The notes under the pieces: generated by a model | Seen by the model: the letters and a program-made list of their open reading frames with translations, nothing else | What the model was told of the DNA's origin: nothing | Databases searched by the model: none | NCBI RefSeq assembly: GCF_009363075.1 | Contig: NZ_CP045294.1 | Span: 1 to 44,660, forward strand | Direction: 5' to 3' | Source of the DNA: Paenibacillus guangzhouensis | Lineage (GTDB): Bacteria; Bacillota; Bacilli; Paenibacillales; Paenibacillaceae | Length of the DNA stretch: 44,660 bases | Program-made: the position numbers and the translations under genes | Part shown: one piece after another, positions 7,580 through 16,200 of the stretch | Layout of the letters: each line of letters starts with the position of its first letter | How positions within the stretch are numbered: position 1 is the stretch's first letter

Positions 7580-8770
7580 ATGAGCAGCGCGATAAACCCT
7601 GAGCTTCGTTATGTCGTGGGTCTGATGTCGGGCACCTCGGTAGATGGCATCGATGCCGCTGTGATCCAGATTCGGGGGATTCCGGGCGAATCGCCACAGG
7701 TCGAGCTGATTGCGTTCGAAAATGCAGCGTATCCGGCAGCCGTGCGGGAGGAGATCTTCGGACTCTTTGATCCGGTTCAGGCTACGGTAGATAAAGTAGG
7801 GAAGATGAATGTCTTGCTTGGCGAACTGTTCGCCGAAGCAGCGCTGGCGGTCATTGCGAGCGCAGGGCTGACGCCTTCTGACATTGCGGTCATCGGCTCG
7901 CATGGACAGACGATTTATCACGCGCCGGATATGGAGCGAATGCATGGATTTGATGTCCATTACACCGTGCAGATCGGTGAAGGCTCCGTCATTGCAGCAA
8001 GAACGGGAATCCCTTGCGTATCGGACTTCCGGCCGGCGGATATGGCTGTCGGCGGTCAAGGCGCGCCGCTCGTACCTTTCACGGAATATTTGCTGTATCG
8101 GGAAATGCATCGAACCATGCTGCTCCAGAATATTGGCGGCATTGGTAATGTGACGGTGATTCCTGCGGGCTGCGCGCCTGAGCTAGTATATGCTTTTGAT
8201 ACCGGTCCGGGGAACATGCTCATCGACGGTGTCGCCCAGCGTCTCTATCCGGGCCAACTCACGATGGATATTGGAGGAGCCATTGCTCGAACAGGCAGCA
8301 TAGACGCGGGTCTTCTACATTTATTACAGCAAGAGGAGTACTATGCGCTGGCTTTGCCGAAATCGACTGGCAGAGAACGATTTGGCTCTTCTTATATAGA
8401 TACATTGCTCCGTTACGCCGAAATGCACGGCATTTCGGCAGAGAATATCGTAACGACGGTCACAAAGCTGACGGCGTGGTCGATCGGCGATGCATATCGT
8501 CGTTATATCCGCGTCCGACATCCAGCTGATGTCCTGCTAGTTGGAGGCGGCGGGAGCTATAATCCGACGCTCATGGATTTCCTTCGGCAGGAAATGGAAC
8601 CGATGGGCGTCCAGGTGATGACGCAGGAACAGGTCGGGCTTAGCAGCGATGCCAAAGAGGCCATCGCGTTCGCCTTACTCGCAGATTACACGATGGCCCG
8701 GCAGCCGAACAACCTTCCTGCGGTGACAGGTGCGAAGCGATCGGTTGTCATGGGAAAAATTTCGTATTAG
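7580..8770 (+). CDS. anmK: Anhydro-N-acetylmuramic acid kinase
   Basis: 396 residues, normal for AnmK. It opens the 1,6-anhydro ring of anhydro-MurNAc while phosphorylating it, giving MurNAc-6-P for MurQ. Family motifs: LMSGTSVDGIDAA near the N-terminus (ATP-binding), GSHGQTIYH, the ADMAVGGQGAPLVPF segment and FDTGPGNMLIDG. The ATG overlaps the region directly after the permease stop with one base between. Anhydro-MurNAc is produced by lytic transglycosylases; the SpoIID domain encoded at 13283-18970 is such an enzyme, which gives this gene a local source of substrate. Confidence 0.95.
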   Translation: MSSAINPELRYVVGLMSGTSVDGIDAAVIQIRGIPGESPQVELIAFENAAYPAAVREEIFGLFDPVQATVDKVGKMNVLLGELFAEAALAVIASAGLTPSDIAVIGSHGQTIYHAPDMERMHGFDVHYTVQIGEGSVIAARTGIPCVSDFRPADMAVGGQGAPLVPFTEYLLYREMHRTMLLQNIGGIGNVTVIPAGCAPELVYAFDTGPGNMLIDGVAQRLYPGQLTMDIGGAIARTGSIDAGLLHLLQQEEYYALALPKSTGRERFGSSYIDTLLRYAEMHGISAENIVTTVTKLTAWSIGDAYRRYIRVRHPADVLLVGGGGSYNPTLMDFLRQEMEPMGVQVMTQEQVGLSSDAKEAIAFALLADYTMARQPNNLPAVTGAKRSVVMGKISY

Positions 8771-8804
8771 TCATGCCGATGTGCGGCTAAGGGGGCGAAT
8801 TCGA

Positions 8805-9779
8805 ATGCTCGTGCGCTGGGAATCTCAGTATCTAGATGCGGTCATTGCATTTTGGAACGAGGTCGCGGTAAAGGATGGATATAAGGAGATGGATGAGGAG
8901 AGTTTTCATCGCATTTTCCTGTCCAGTCCGTTTTTTGACATGGAGAATACGTTCATTTACTTGGAAGATCGTCAGGTCAAAGGGTTCGCTTGCGGTTGTA
9001 CGGGCAACGATCTGCCGCTCGGGAAGATTGCGGGATATGTCACCTGCATCTTCTTATCCGATGACATCAGAACCGATAGTTATTACCGGGTGATGCTGAG
9101 CGCGATTGAACAGCGGTTCCGAGCCTTAGGGAAGAAGCAGGCAGAGTGGCTGTTCTTCAATCCGATGATGCTGCCTTGGTATATTCCGAACACGCCGCAG
9201 CATGAACACAATAACGCGCCAGGCGTCCCGACCGACGGTCCGCTGTACGAATTTCTGCTGCGTGAAGGGTATGCTGAACGCGCCACCGAATGCGCGATGT
9301 ATCTGAATCTGGCAGGCTTCTCCGTTCCGGAAGATATCCGGGCGAAGGAAGAACACGCATCGCAGGAACAGTATAGCGTGGCCTTGTACGATCCGGGCTT
9401 GCATCACGGCGTGGAGGACATGCTCCGCGGATTTGATAATCCGTTATGGCAGAAGGAGATCGCAGAGTGTATTCAGGCAGGAGTGCCTGTCGTCGTGGCG
9501 GCGCACCGTGGAAAGGCGGTCGGTTTTGCGGGCCCGGTGATTCGCCAGCCGAACGGCAGAGGATATTTTGCCGGAATCGGTGTGCACCCAGAGCATGAGG
9601 GGCATGGACTCGGCAGCATTCTTTTTTTCAGACTCTGTGAAGCTTTCCGGCAGATCGGAACGGCGTATATGTCGCTTTATACCGGAAGTACAAATCCTGC
9701 CATTCGCATTTATGAGAAGGCAGGATTTCGAACCGTTAGACAATTTGCAGTGATGCGAAGGGAGTTGTTGGAACGATGA
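8805..9779 (+). CDS. GNAT-family N-acetyltransferase
   Basis: 324 residues, about twice a single GNAT domain. The C-terminal half (about residues 225-320) has the acetyl-CoA binding segment GVHPEHEGHGLGSILF and the closing NPAIRIYEKAGF, both typical of GNAT. The N-terminal half also starts like a GNAT fold (VRWESQYLDAVIAFWNEV) but lacks a clear pyrophosphate-binding loop, so it may be a tandem GNAT with one inactive half. TAAGGGGG stands 9 bases before the ATG. It overlaps the next gene by 4 bases. In this operon it might acetylate an amino sugar or a peptide amine; the substrate is unknown. Confidence 0.8.
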   Translation: MLVRWESQYLDAVIAFWNEVAVKDGYKEMDEESFHRIFLSSPFFDMENTFIYLEDRQVKGFACGCTGNDLPLGKIAGYVTCIFLSDDIRTDSYYRVMLSAIEQRFRALGKKQAEWLFFNPMMLPWYIPNTPQHEHNNAPGVPTDGPLYEFLLREGYAERATECAMYLNLAGFSVPEDIRAKEEHASQEQYSVALYDPGLHHGVEDMLRGFDNPLWQKEIAECIQAGVPVVVAAHRGKAVGFAGPVIRQPNGRGYFAGIGVHPEHEGHGLGSILFFRLCEAFRQIGTAYMSLYTGSTNPAIRIYEKAGFRTVRQFAVMRRELLER

Positions 9780-10483
9780 GCGAGCAACAGCGATTAACGA
9801 TATTGGCGATTGGTGGGCATGTCGGGGATGCGGAATTGACGGCTGGAGGTGTATTGGCGAGCCATGCGCTGAAGGGCGACCGTATTGTCACGCTCGCGAT
9901 GACAGCAGGGGAACGCGGCGTTCCCGCAGGCAGAGACATGGCGGAATACCGTGTACAGAAGGTGAACGAAGCCAAGGCATTCGCAGAAATGCTGGGCGGG
10001 GAATCCATCGTATTCGACATTCCGGATGGGGAACTGCAGGACAATGATGAAATGCGGTTCCGCGTGGCCGATGTCATTCGCGAGGTCCGTCCGAATATCA
10101 TCATTACCCATTTCAAGAACAGCATGCACAAAGATCATAAGACGACGCACCGCATTGTGAATGACGCCCGCTTCTATGCAGGTCTGGCTTCCTTCGAGCG
10201 GGAGAAGCCCGCGTTCTTCGCTTCCAAGCTTTATTATGCGGAGAACTGGGAGGATGCTGTCGATTATAAGCCTTATGTTTACGTTGATTTCTCGCAAGAG
10301 GCCTATGATTTATGGGTGAAGGCGGTGTCCCAACATTGGTTCGTTACGGGGAGCGCTTCTTTCCCATACCTGGAGTATTACAAGCACTTAGCTCGCGTTC
10401 GCGGCATCGAAGCGAGAGGGACATATGCAGAGACGTTCATGATTCCGGAAGAGAGCCTGAGTTTGGTCCGATCGGAACTCTAA
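9776..10483 (+). CDS. PIG-L family deacetylase with altered metal-site motif
   Basis: 235 residues. The family (LmbE/BshB/MshB, archaeal chitobiose deacetylase) removes N-acetyl groups from GlcNAc-type sugars using zinc. The usual HPDDxE motif reads HVGDAE here (H15, D18), so the metal His and Asp remain but the Asp that serves as general base in MshB is replaced by Gly17. The second metal motif HKDH is present (about residues 117-120). Coupled by ATGA overlap to the acetyltransferase gene. With the GH4 enzyme nearby, a deacetylate-then-hydrolyse scheme like that of E. coli ChbG/ChbF is possible. Activity is uncertain because of the substituted residue. Confidence 0.85.
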   Translation: MSEQQRLTILAIGGHVGDAELTAGGVLASHALKGDRIVTLAMTAGERGVPAGRDMAEYRVQKVNEAKAFAEMLGGESIVFDIPDGELQDNDEMRFRVADVIREVRPNIIITHFKNSMHKDHKTTHRIVNDARFYAGLASFEREKPAFFASKLYYAENWEDAVDYKPYVYVDFSQEAYDLWVKAVSQHWFVTGSASFPYLEYYKHLARVRGIEARGTYAETFMIPEESLSLVRSEL

Positions 10484-10510
10484 GACTATGGATCAAGGGG
10501 ACAGACAACG

Positions 10511-11665
10511 ATGATGGTACGTAACGGCATTGATTGTATTGCGAGGTACGCCAATCTATTCAAGGGCAAACGACTCGGACTCATTACGTCGCCCACCGGG
10601 TTGACCCATGATTTTCGCACGACCATCCAGGTGCTGCATGAGCAGTTCCACTTGGCAGCGCTGTTCTCGCCGGAGCATGGCGTGCGCGGCGATCAGGCGG
10701 CAGGCGTCGAGGTGGACAGCTACCTGGATCCGATGACCGGCGTCCCGGTCTATAGTTTGTATCGCGCAGATTCCAAGCGGTTCAGCCAGGAGATGCTGGA
10801 TGAAGTCGATATGATCGTCTTTGATATTCAAGACGTCGGCGTACGGTATTATACTTTTATCTATACCATGCTCTACGCCTTGGAGGATTGCGCACGGGCG
10901 GGCCTAGAATTCACCGTCCTGGATCGGGTGAATCCGCTCGATGGGGTGACCGTGGAAGGTAATCTGCTGAAGGAAGGCTACCAATCTTTTGTTGGCAATT
11001 ATCCGCTCTGCATTCGGTATGGCATGACGGCCGGCGAGGTCGCACGGATGGCGAATGAACAGATGAACTGGAACGCGAAGCTTCATGTTGTGCGGTGCGA
11101 AGGTTGGGAGCGAGAGATGCAGTTCCCGGATACTGGTCGGATGTGGATCATGCCATCGCTTGGCATTCCGAGGTTCGATACGGCACTCCTGTATCCCGGC
11201 ACTTGCCTGTTCGAAGGAACGAATATTTCCGAAGGCAGGGGAACGGCGGCCCCCTTCGAGATGATCGGGGCGCCGTTCATCGACGCTTACCAACTGGCGG
11301 ATGAGATGAACGCGAAGAACCTGCCCGGCGTGATATTCCGTCCGGTCTACTTCAAGCCTTCGACCTCGAAGCACCAGGGAGAGTTATGCAGCGGCGTACA
11401 GCTGCATGTGACGGATCGCCGCGCGCTGCAGCCGGTAGCAACGGGATTTATGCTGTTGGATACGATCTGTCGGAACTATGAAGACTTCCGTTTCCTCCCT
11501 CCACTGAAGGAAGGGTCAAGGCCATTTATTGATTTATTGTGCGGCGAGAAGCTGTACGGGGAAGGTCGAGGTATGGCTTTATTGGACGTCTCCGACATGC
11601 TGGAACGGTTCCATGTAGAGAGCCAATCGTTTGCAGACATGAAGCGGCAGTATCATTTGTATTAA
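10511..11665 (+). CDS. namZ: NamZ-type exo-beta-N-acetylmuramidase (DUF1343, GH171), without signal peptide
   Basis: 384 residues covering the whole DUF1343 domain. NamZ of Bacillus subtilis releases MurNAc from the non-reducing end of peptidoglycan fragments. Conserved segments seen are GKRLGLITSPTG, FSPEHGVRGDQAAG, FDIQDVGVRYYTF, LDRVNPLDG and TNISEGRGTAAPFE. The B. subtilis enzyme is exported; this one begins MMVRNGIDCIARYANLFKG with no hydrophobic stretch, so I predict a cytoplasmic protein. That implies that MurNAc-GlcNAc or a longer oligosaccharide is imported and cut inside the cell. The AAGGGG at 10494-10500 supports the ATG at 10511 or 10514. Confidence 0.88.
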   Translation: MMVRNGIDCIARYANLFKGKRLGLITSPTGLTHDFRTTIQVLHEQFHLAALFSPEHGVRGDQAAGVEVDSYLDPMTGVPVYSLYRADSKRFSQEMLDEVDMIVFDIQDVGVRYYTFIYTMLYALEDCARAGLEFTVLDRVNPLDGVTVEGNLLKEGYQSFVGNYPLCIRYGMTAGEVARMANEQMNWNAKLHVVRCEGWEREMQFPDTGRMWIMPSLGIPRFDTALLYPGTCLFEGTNISEGRGTAAPFEMIGAPFIDAYQLADEMNAKNLPGVIFRPVYFKPSTSKHQGELCSGVQLHVTDRRALQPVATGFMLLDTICRNYEDFRFLPPLKEGSRPFIDLLCGEKLYGEGRGMALLDVSDMLERFHVESQSFADMKRQYHLY

Positions 11666-11703
11666 GGTCTGCCAATTCGGGGCAGAGAGGACGTGATCGA
11701 AGG

Positions 11704-12615
11704 ATGAGATATGTTGCCGGTCTGGATGGCGGCGGCACCAAGACGGCGGTTACCATCGCCGATGAGCAAGGGCGCATTGTACATTCGTTTACGTCGGGAG
11801 CGATTAACTATAACGGGCTGGACGAAGGCAGCATTCAGCGCAGCCTGCAAGAAATTGTCGATACGATTGCTCGCGTCTGCGGGGGACTGGAGCACTGCGT
11901 TCAGATCTGCATCGGAGCAGCAGGGGTCAGCAATCCAACGGTTACGGCACGGCTGGAGACTACGATGCGAACCTGTGGCTACCGGGGTAATCTGCTCATT
12001 CTAGGCGACCAAGAAACTGCGCTAACCGGCGCGCACGGCAGCCCATACGGTATCATTCTGATCGCTGGCACCGGATCGATTTGCTACGGCAAGAACGAAT
12101 CGGGCCAAGTCTGTCGAACCGGTGGTTACGGCCATCTGATTGACGATGAGGGCAGTGGTTATAGTATTGGTCGGGAGCTGCTCTCTGCCGTCGTTCGGGC
12201 GAGCGATGGACGTTCGTCTGAGACGATGATCACGGAGATGGTCTATGCACAGCTGCGAGTGTCGACGGTTGCGGAGGTCATTGGCTTTGTGTACGATGCT
12301 GGGACGCATAAGAAGGACATTGCGGCGCTTGCTCCGATTCTGACGAAGGCATGTCTGCTGGGCGATCAGGCGGCTCTTGGCATCGCGCATCGCAGCGCTG
12401 CGGCTTTATTCGAGCTGGTCGTTCCCGTCGTCGAGAAGCTGTCTTGGCAGGATGGGGCACTCGCCATGGCGGGGAGCGTGCTGTTGAAGAATCGATTCGT
12501 GCAGACGGCGCTGGTTGATCTGCTGCAAGCGAAATACACGAAGCTGCAATGTATAACACCGAAGCAGGATGCTTCTGTCGGCGCGGTCCTCATGGCATTG
12601 GAGCGGTTGAATTGA
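11704..12615 (+). CDS. BadF/BadG-type kinase, probable MurNAc/GlcNAc kinase (MurK-like)
   Basis: 303 residues, full length for the family that includes Clostridium MurK and eukaryotic NagK. Phosphate-binding motifs: LDGGGTKTAVTIAD at the N-terminus, LIAGTGSICYG near residue 120, and the GGYGHLIDDEGSGYSIG segment typical of the family. It would phosphorylate MurNAc released by the upstream NamZ to give MurNAc-6-P for MurQ, replacing the phosphorylation that a PTS importer would do during uptake. The in-frame sequence is open further upstream, but 11704 aligns with the family N-terminus and avoids a 160-base overlap with namZ. Last gene before a clear terminator. The sugar preference is inferred from context. 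Confidence 0.85.
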   Translation: MRYVAGLDGGGTKTAVTIADEQGRIVHSFTSGAINYNGLDEGSIQRSLQEIVDTIARVCGGLEHCVQICIGAAGVSNPTVTARLETTMRTCGYRGNLLILGDQETALTGAHGSPYGIILIAGTGSICYGKNESGQVCRTGGYGHLIDDEGSGYSIGRELLSAVVRASDGRSSETMITEMVYAQLRVSTVAEVIGFVYDAGTHKKDIAALAPILTKACLLGDQAALGIAHRSAAALFELVVPVVEKLSWQDGALAMAGSVLLKNRFVQTALVDLLQAKYTKLQCITPKQDASVGAVLMALERLN

Positions 12616-12630
12616 ATAAAAGTATTTGTG

Positions 12631-12666
12631 AAGCACCCTGGCGGTATGGTCTGGGGTGCTTTTTTT
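12631..12666 (+). terminator. Rho-independent terminator of the murQ operon
   Basis: AAGCACCC pairs with GGGGTGCTT around a 13-base loop, followed by seven T. It ends the operon 15 bases after the kinase stop. Confidence 0.85.
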
Positions 12667-12737
12667 ATGCAGCGAGGTTCGAGGCGGTAGGGAGTGTCGG
12701 GGTTAGAGGTGCGCGCGGTGCGCTGATGCGTTGCTGC

Positions 12738-12926
12738 GGCTAACGGATCGTCGGATGCTTATTGGAGCGATTTGGAGGGCTATTGCTGGCTAACGAATCG
12801 TGGTATCGCTATGTGGCTGAAATCGGGTGATTTGACAAGCTTATGGAGCTAATAGCGTTTCTAGGATTCGTTACTTTGGAAAAAGAGGTGTTTTTGGGCG
12901 AATAAGCTTATGTAGGTTCGTTAGCC
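12738..12926. repeat. Cluster of intergenic repeats around GGCTAACGNATCG
   Basis: The 12667-13258 gap has no gene. It holds GGCTAACGGATCG (12738-12750) and GGCTAACGAATCG (12788-12800) in direct order, then the inverted copies GATTCGTTA (12865-12873) and GGTTCGTTAGCC (12915-12926). These short units flanking about 50-70 bases look like small dispersed repeats in non-coding DNA; I recall similar units in Paenibacillus intergenic regions but cannot check that here. No coding potential or terminal target duplication was seen. Confidence 0.55.
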
Positions 12927-13069
12927 TTCGTGAAGGCAAATGCGTTCATGGAAGGGGCAGCGATTGCAGAAAACGTCGTTTCTGGTCGGAAGAAATCTAC
13001 GAAATGTAGACAAAACCAGTCACCATTCGCTATATACAAATTTTAAGGATTCAAGCTACACTTGAGGTG

Positions 13070-13097
13070 TTGTTCTGAAATTAAATTTCACTATTAT
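13070..13097 (+). promoter_or_regulatory. Predicted promoter of the SpoIID-GHL10 gene
   Basis: TTGTTC (13070-13075), a 16-bp spacer, then TATTAT (13092-13097). The spacer is almost entirely the operator palindrome, so bound repressor would cover the polymerase site. It lies about 185 bases before the start codon, leaving a long AT-rich leader. Confidence 0.55.
13076..13090. promoter_or_regulatory. RpiR-family operator palindrome, identical to the site at 2173-2187
   Basis: TGAAATTAAATTTCA, all 15 bases identical to the site on the RpiR gene promoter 11 kb away. It sits between the -35 and -10. A degenerate copy with an intact AAATTTCA half follows at 13119-13133. This is the main evidence that the secreted enzyme belongs to the same regulon as murQ. 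Confidence 0.7.
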
Positions 13098-13282
13098 ATA
13101 TAAAGTTAAAAAAATATTTTGGAATAAATTTCAAAATATGAATTCGAACGCATGATATTCCAACAAGGACGGTGATGCGATGTAGCAGCGGATCAATCGA
13201 AGTTGCGTGGACATGAATTGGATGACTGGTACGAAAAATTGGATCAATCACAGAAAGGATGTGCCTTGAAGTGAGGAGCGTT

Positions 13283-16200
13283 GTGAATACATTACGGGTA
13301 AGAATCAATGCAGCACTTGCTGCGGTGTTGATCTGCAGTACGATGGTTTCCGGTTTTGTAAGCGTTTTACCGAAGGCGTATGCACAGGAAGACGGGGGAA
13401 GTCTGAAGGCCGTAGCTGCGTCCCCTCCCATCCATGAGAAGGTGATGGCCAAAGATTCCGTGGCAGGCACGATTGAACTGGAGTTGAAAGGAAAGGTCGG
13501 GCTGAGTGATCAGCTGACGGTGGAGCAGCATCTCGGGGGAACAGTGCTGGCGAAGACGCTGCACGACGTCATGGTGGGCGCCGAGAACGTGGATGTCTAC
13601 CTGGGGACGGACGGCAAGGCTTCCAAGCTCGTGATCAATGGCGAGACGCCGATGAATCGTATGCGCGTTGGCATCCGCAAGGACATTACCGATATTGGGG
13701 ATATGACCCAGCTGAATCATGAGCAAATCGAGATGAAGTCGAATGGCGGATGGCGTCTGGTGGACAAAAAAGGCGGCACGAGCCAGGATGTGGCTGCCGA
13801 CACACTCGTCACATTTACCGTGGGTAACGGCCAAATCACTGTCAAACAGAATGGCGAAGAGCTGATCAAGACAGCGAACCGACTGATCGTAGCGCCTGTG
13901 AACAGCAGCACGTTGATTCAGGTTACCTCGATCACACGCAGCCATGGGAAGCCGCAGTATCGAGGTGTCATGGAGGTCTCGCTGAATCCGGAGAAGGATA
14001 AGTTGCGACTCATTAACGAGCTCGATATCGAACAGTATTTGTACCAAGTCGTGCCGAGCGAAATGCCCGCTTCCTACGGTCTTGAAGCGCTTAAGGCACA
14101 ATCCGTCGCCGCAAGAACGTATGCGCTGACCGATTACATGACGAGCCGGTTCGCGGATCACGGCTTTCATATCGACGACAGTACGTTAAGCCAAGTGTAT
14201 AACAATCAGGCAGAGAACACGCTAACGACGCAAGCCGTACAGGCGACGGCAGGCAAAATCATGAAGAGCGGTAGCGAGCTGGTCGATGCGAGATTCTATG
14301 CGACATCCGGTGGCTATGGCGCCTCGAAGCATGAAGTCTGGCAGGACCTAGACACGAATCAATTTCCAGGTACGCCGCTCCCATATTTGATCGGAGGCAG
14401 CTATACATATGATCCGGCGAACAGCGGCAGCTTGCTCCAGATCGATACGGCGAGCGAGCAGGCATTGAACGCATTCTACAAAAATCTGAACTACACAGGC
14501 TATGATTCAGAATCGCCGTATTTCCGCTGGAAGGTCAGTCTGACACGGACGGAGCTGGAGAATACCGTTAACAAAAATATTCGGGATCGTTATGCGGCAG
14601 AGCCGATGTTCGTATTGACGAAGGATGCGGATGGACGGTTTGTTAGTAAGCCGATTCCGGCGGAAGGTGCAGGCACGATCAACAATATGTACGTAACGAA
14701 GCGCGGCCAAGGCGGCAACGCAATGGAGCTGGTGATTGAAGGCAGTACGGGCACTTATAAAATATATCGTGAATTCAATATTCGCTTCACCATCAGACCA
14801 AGCAAGACGTATACAGGTGGTTCGACTGATATTCTTGCGTACCGGGCCAAAGGCGGTGCGGGTGCTTACGATAACGCTCCGCTGAAGAACCCGAGCATTC
14901 TCTATTCCGCCTTCATGACATTCGATCTCGATCGTGATGAGCAAGGCAGCTTGAAGGGCGTGACCTTCTATGGCGGCGGCAATGGGCATGGCGTTGGCAT
15001 GAGCCAAGTCGGCGCGCAAATGCTCGGCATGCAGGGATGGAGCTACGACCGGATCTTGAACAGCTATTATAAAGACATGCAGCTTGTGGATCTAAATGCG
15101 CCTGTGCTCAGACGGTTAGACATTGCGCCTGAGGTTGCATCGATCGATCCAGGGGCGAAGCAGACTTTTACGGTCAAAGGCTATGATGGCAGTGGCAACG
15201 AGATTGCCGTGCAAGCCGACCAGTTAACGTGGAGCCAGACAGGCGGGGTTGGTACCGTATCGGCTGGCGGCGTGCTGCAGGCAGCAAGCAACCCGGCTGC
15301 AGGCACAGTCACGGTATCGGTCGGTAACGTGAAGGCAGAAGCGGCGGTCATCGTCGGCAAGCTTGCCGCACTCGTGGAAGATTTCGAGGATATTCAAGAC
15401 ATCGCCGCTTCCAGCGTGCGCGCTGTGCCGGATTCGGTGAAATTGACTCGCGTAGCAAGGCCTGAACCGGTGCGTGCAGGCGTGTACGCCGGTAAATTCG
15501 ACTATGATTTCACGGATACGAAGGGAACCTCTGCTGCGTATTTGAACTTCAAGGATGCGGTAGGCGGCACGGGACGTATCTTGGAAGGATATCCGAAGAA
15601 GCTAGGCATGTGGTTCTACGGGGATGCGCAGAAGCATTGGCTCCGCGCAGCGCTGCAGGATGCAGCAGGCAACAAACCGACCGTAGATTTCACGGCATCC
15701 GGGGGACTGAATTGGTCCGGTTGGAAATATGTTACAGTCAACATGCCAACAGGCCTCACCCCGCCGATTCGCTTGAATCAGGTGTATATCGTGGAGACGA
15801 ACGATGCGAACAAGAATGCCGGAACGGTGTATATTGACCAGCTGTCCGCACTGTACACGAATACGGGGGTGTTCGAGCTCTCGCTCTCGGGTCTCACCCC
15901 GATGGTGGTCGGAGAGACGAAGCAAGCCAGTCTGTTGGCGGTGAATGAAGGCAGCTCTGAGCCTGTTACGGTACAGAGCGGTGTTGCTTATTACAGCAGC
16001 AATTCGAAGGTAGCCAGCGTGGAAGCAACCGGGACGGTCAAGGCGCTTCAAGAAGGAATGGCGACGATTACCGCGCTGTATGGCAGCGCTCAACCGGCTG
16101 TATATCAGCTCGAGGTGACGAAGGAGGCTCCGGTAATCGAACGGATCGAGATGACAGGATTAAGCGCCATGGAGACAGGACAGACGAAGCAAGTGAAGGT

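Noticed and set aside
13367-14170. Long minus-strand open frame inside the SpoIID domain region
   Set aside because: It is antisense to a gene with clear domains, has no ribosome site and shows no recognisable protein features.
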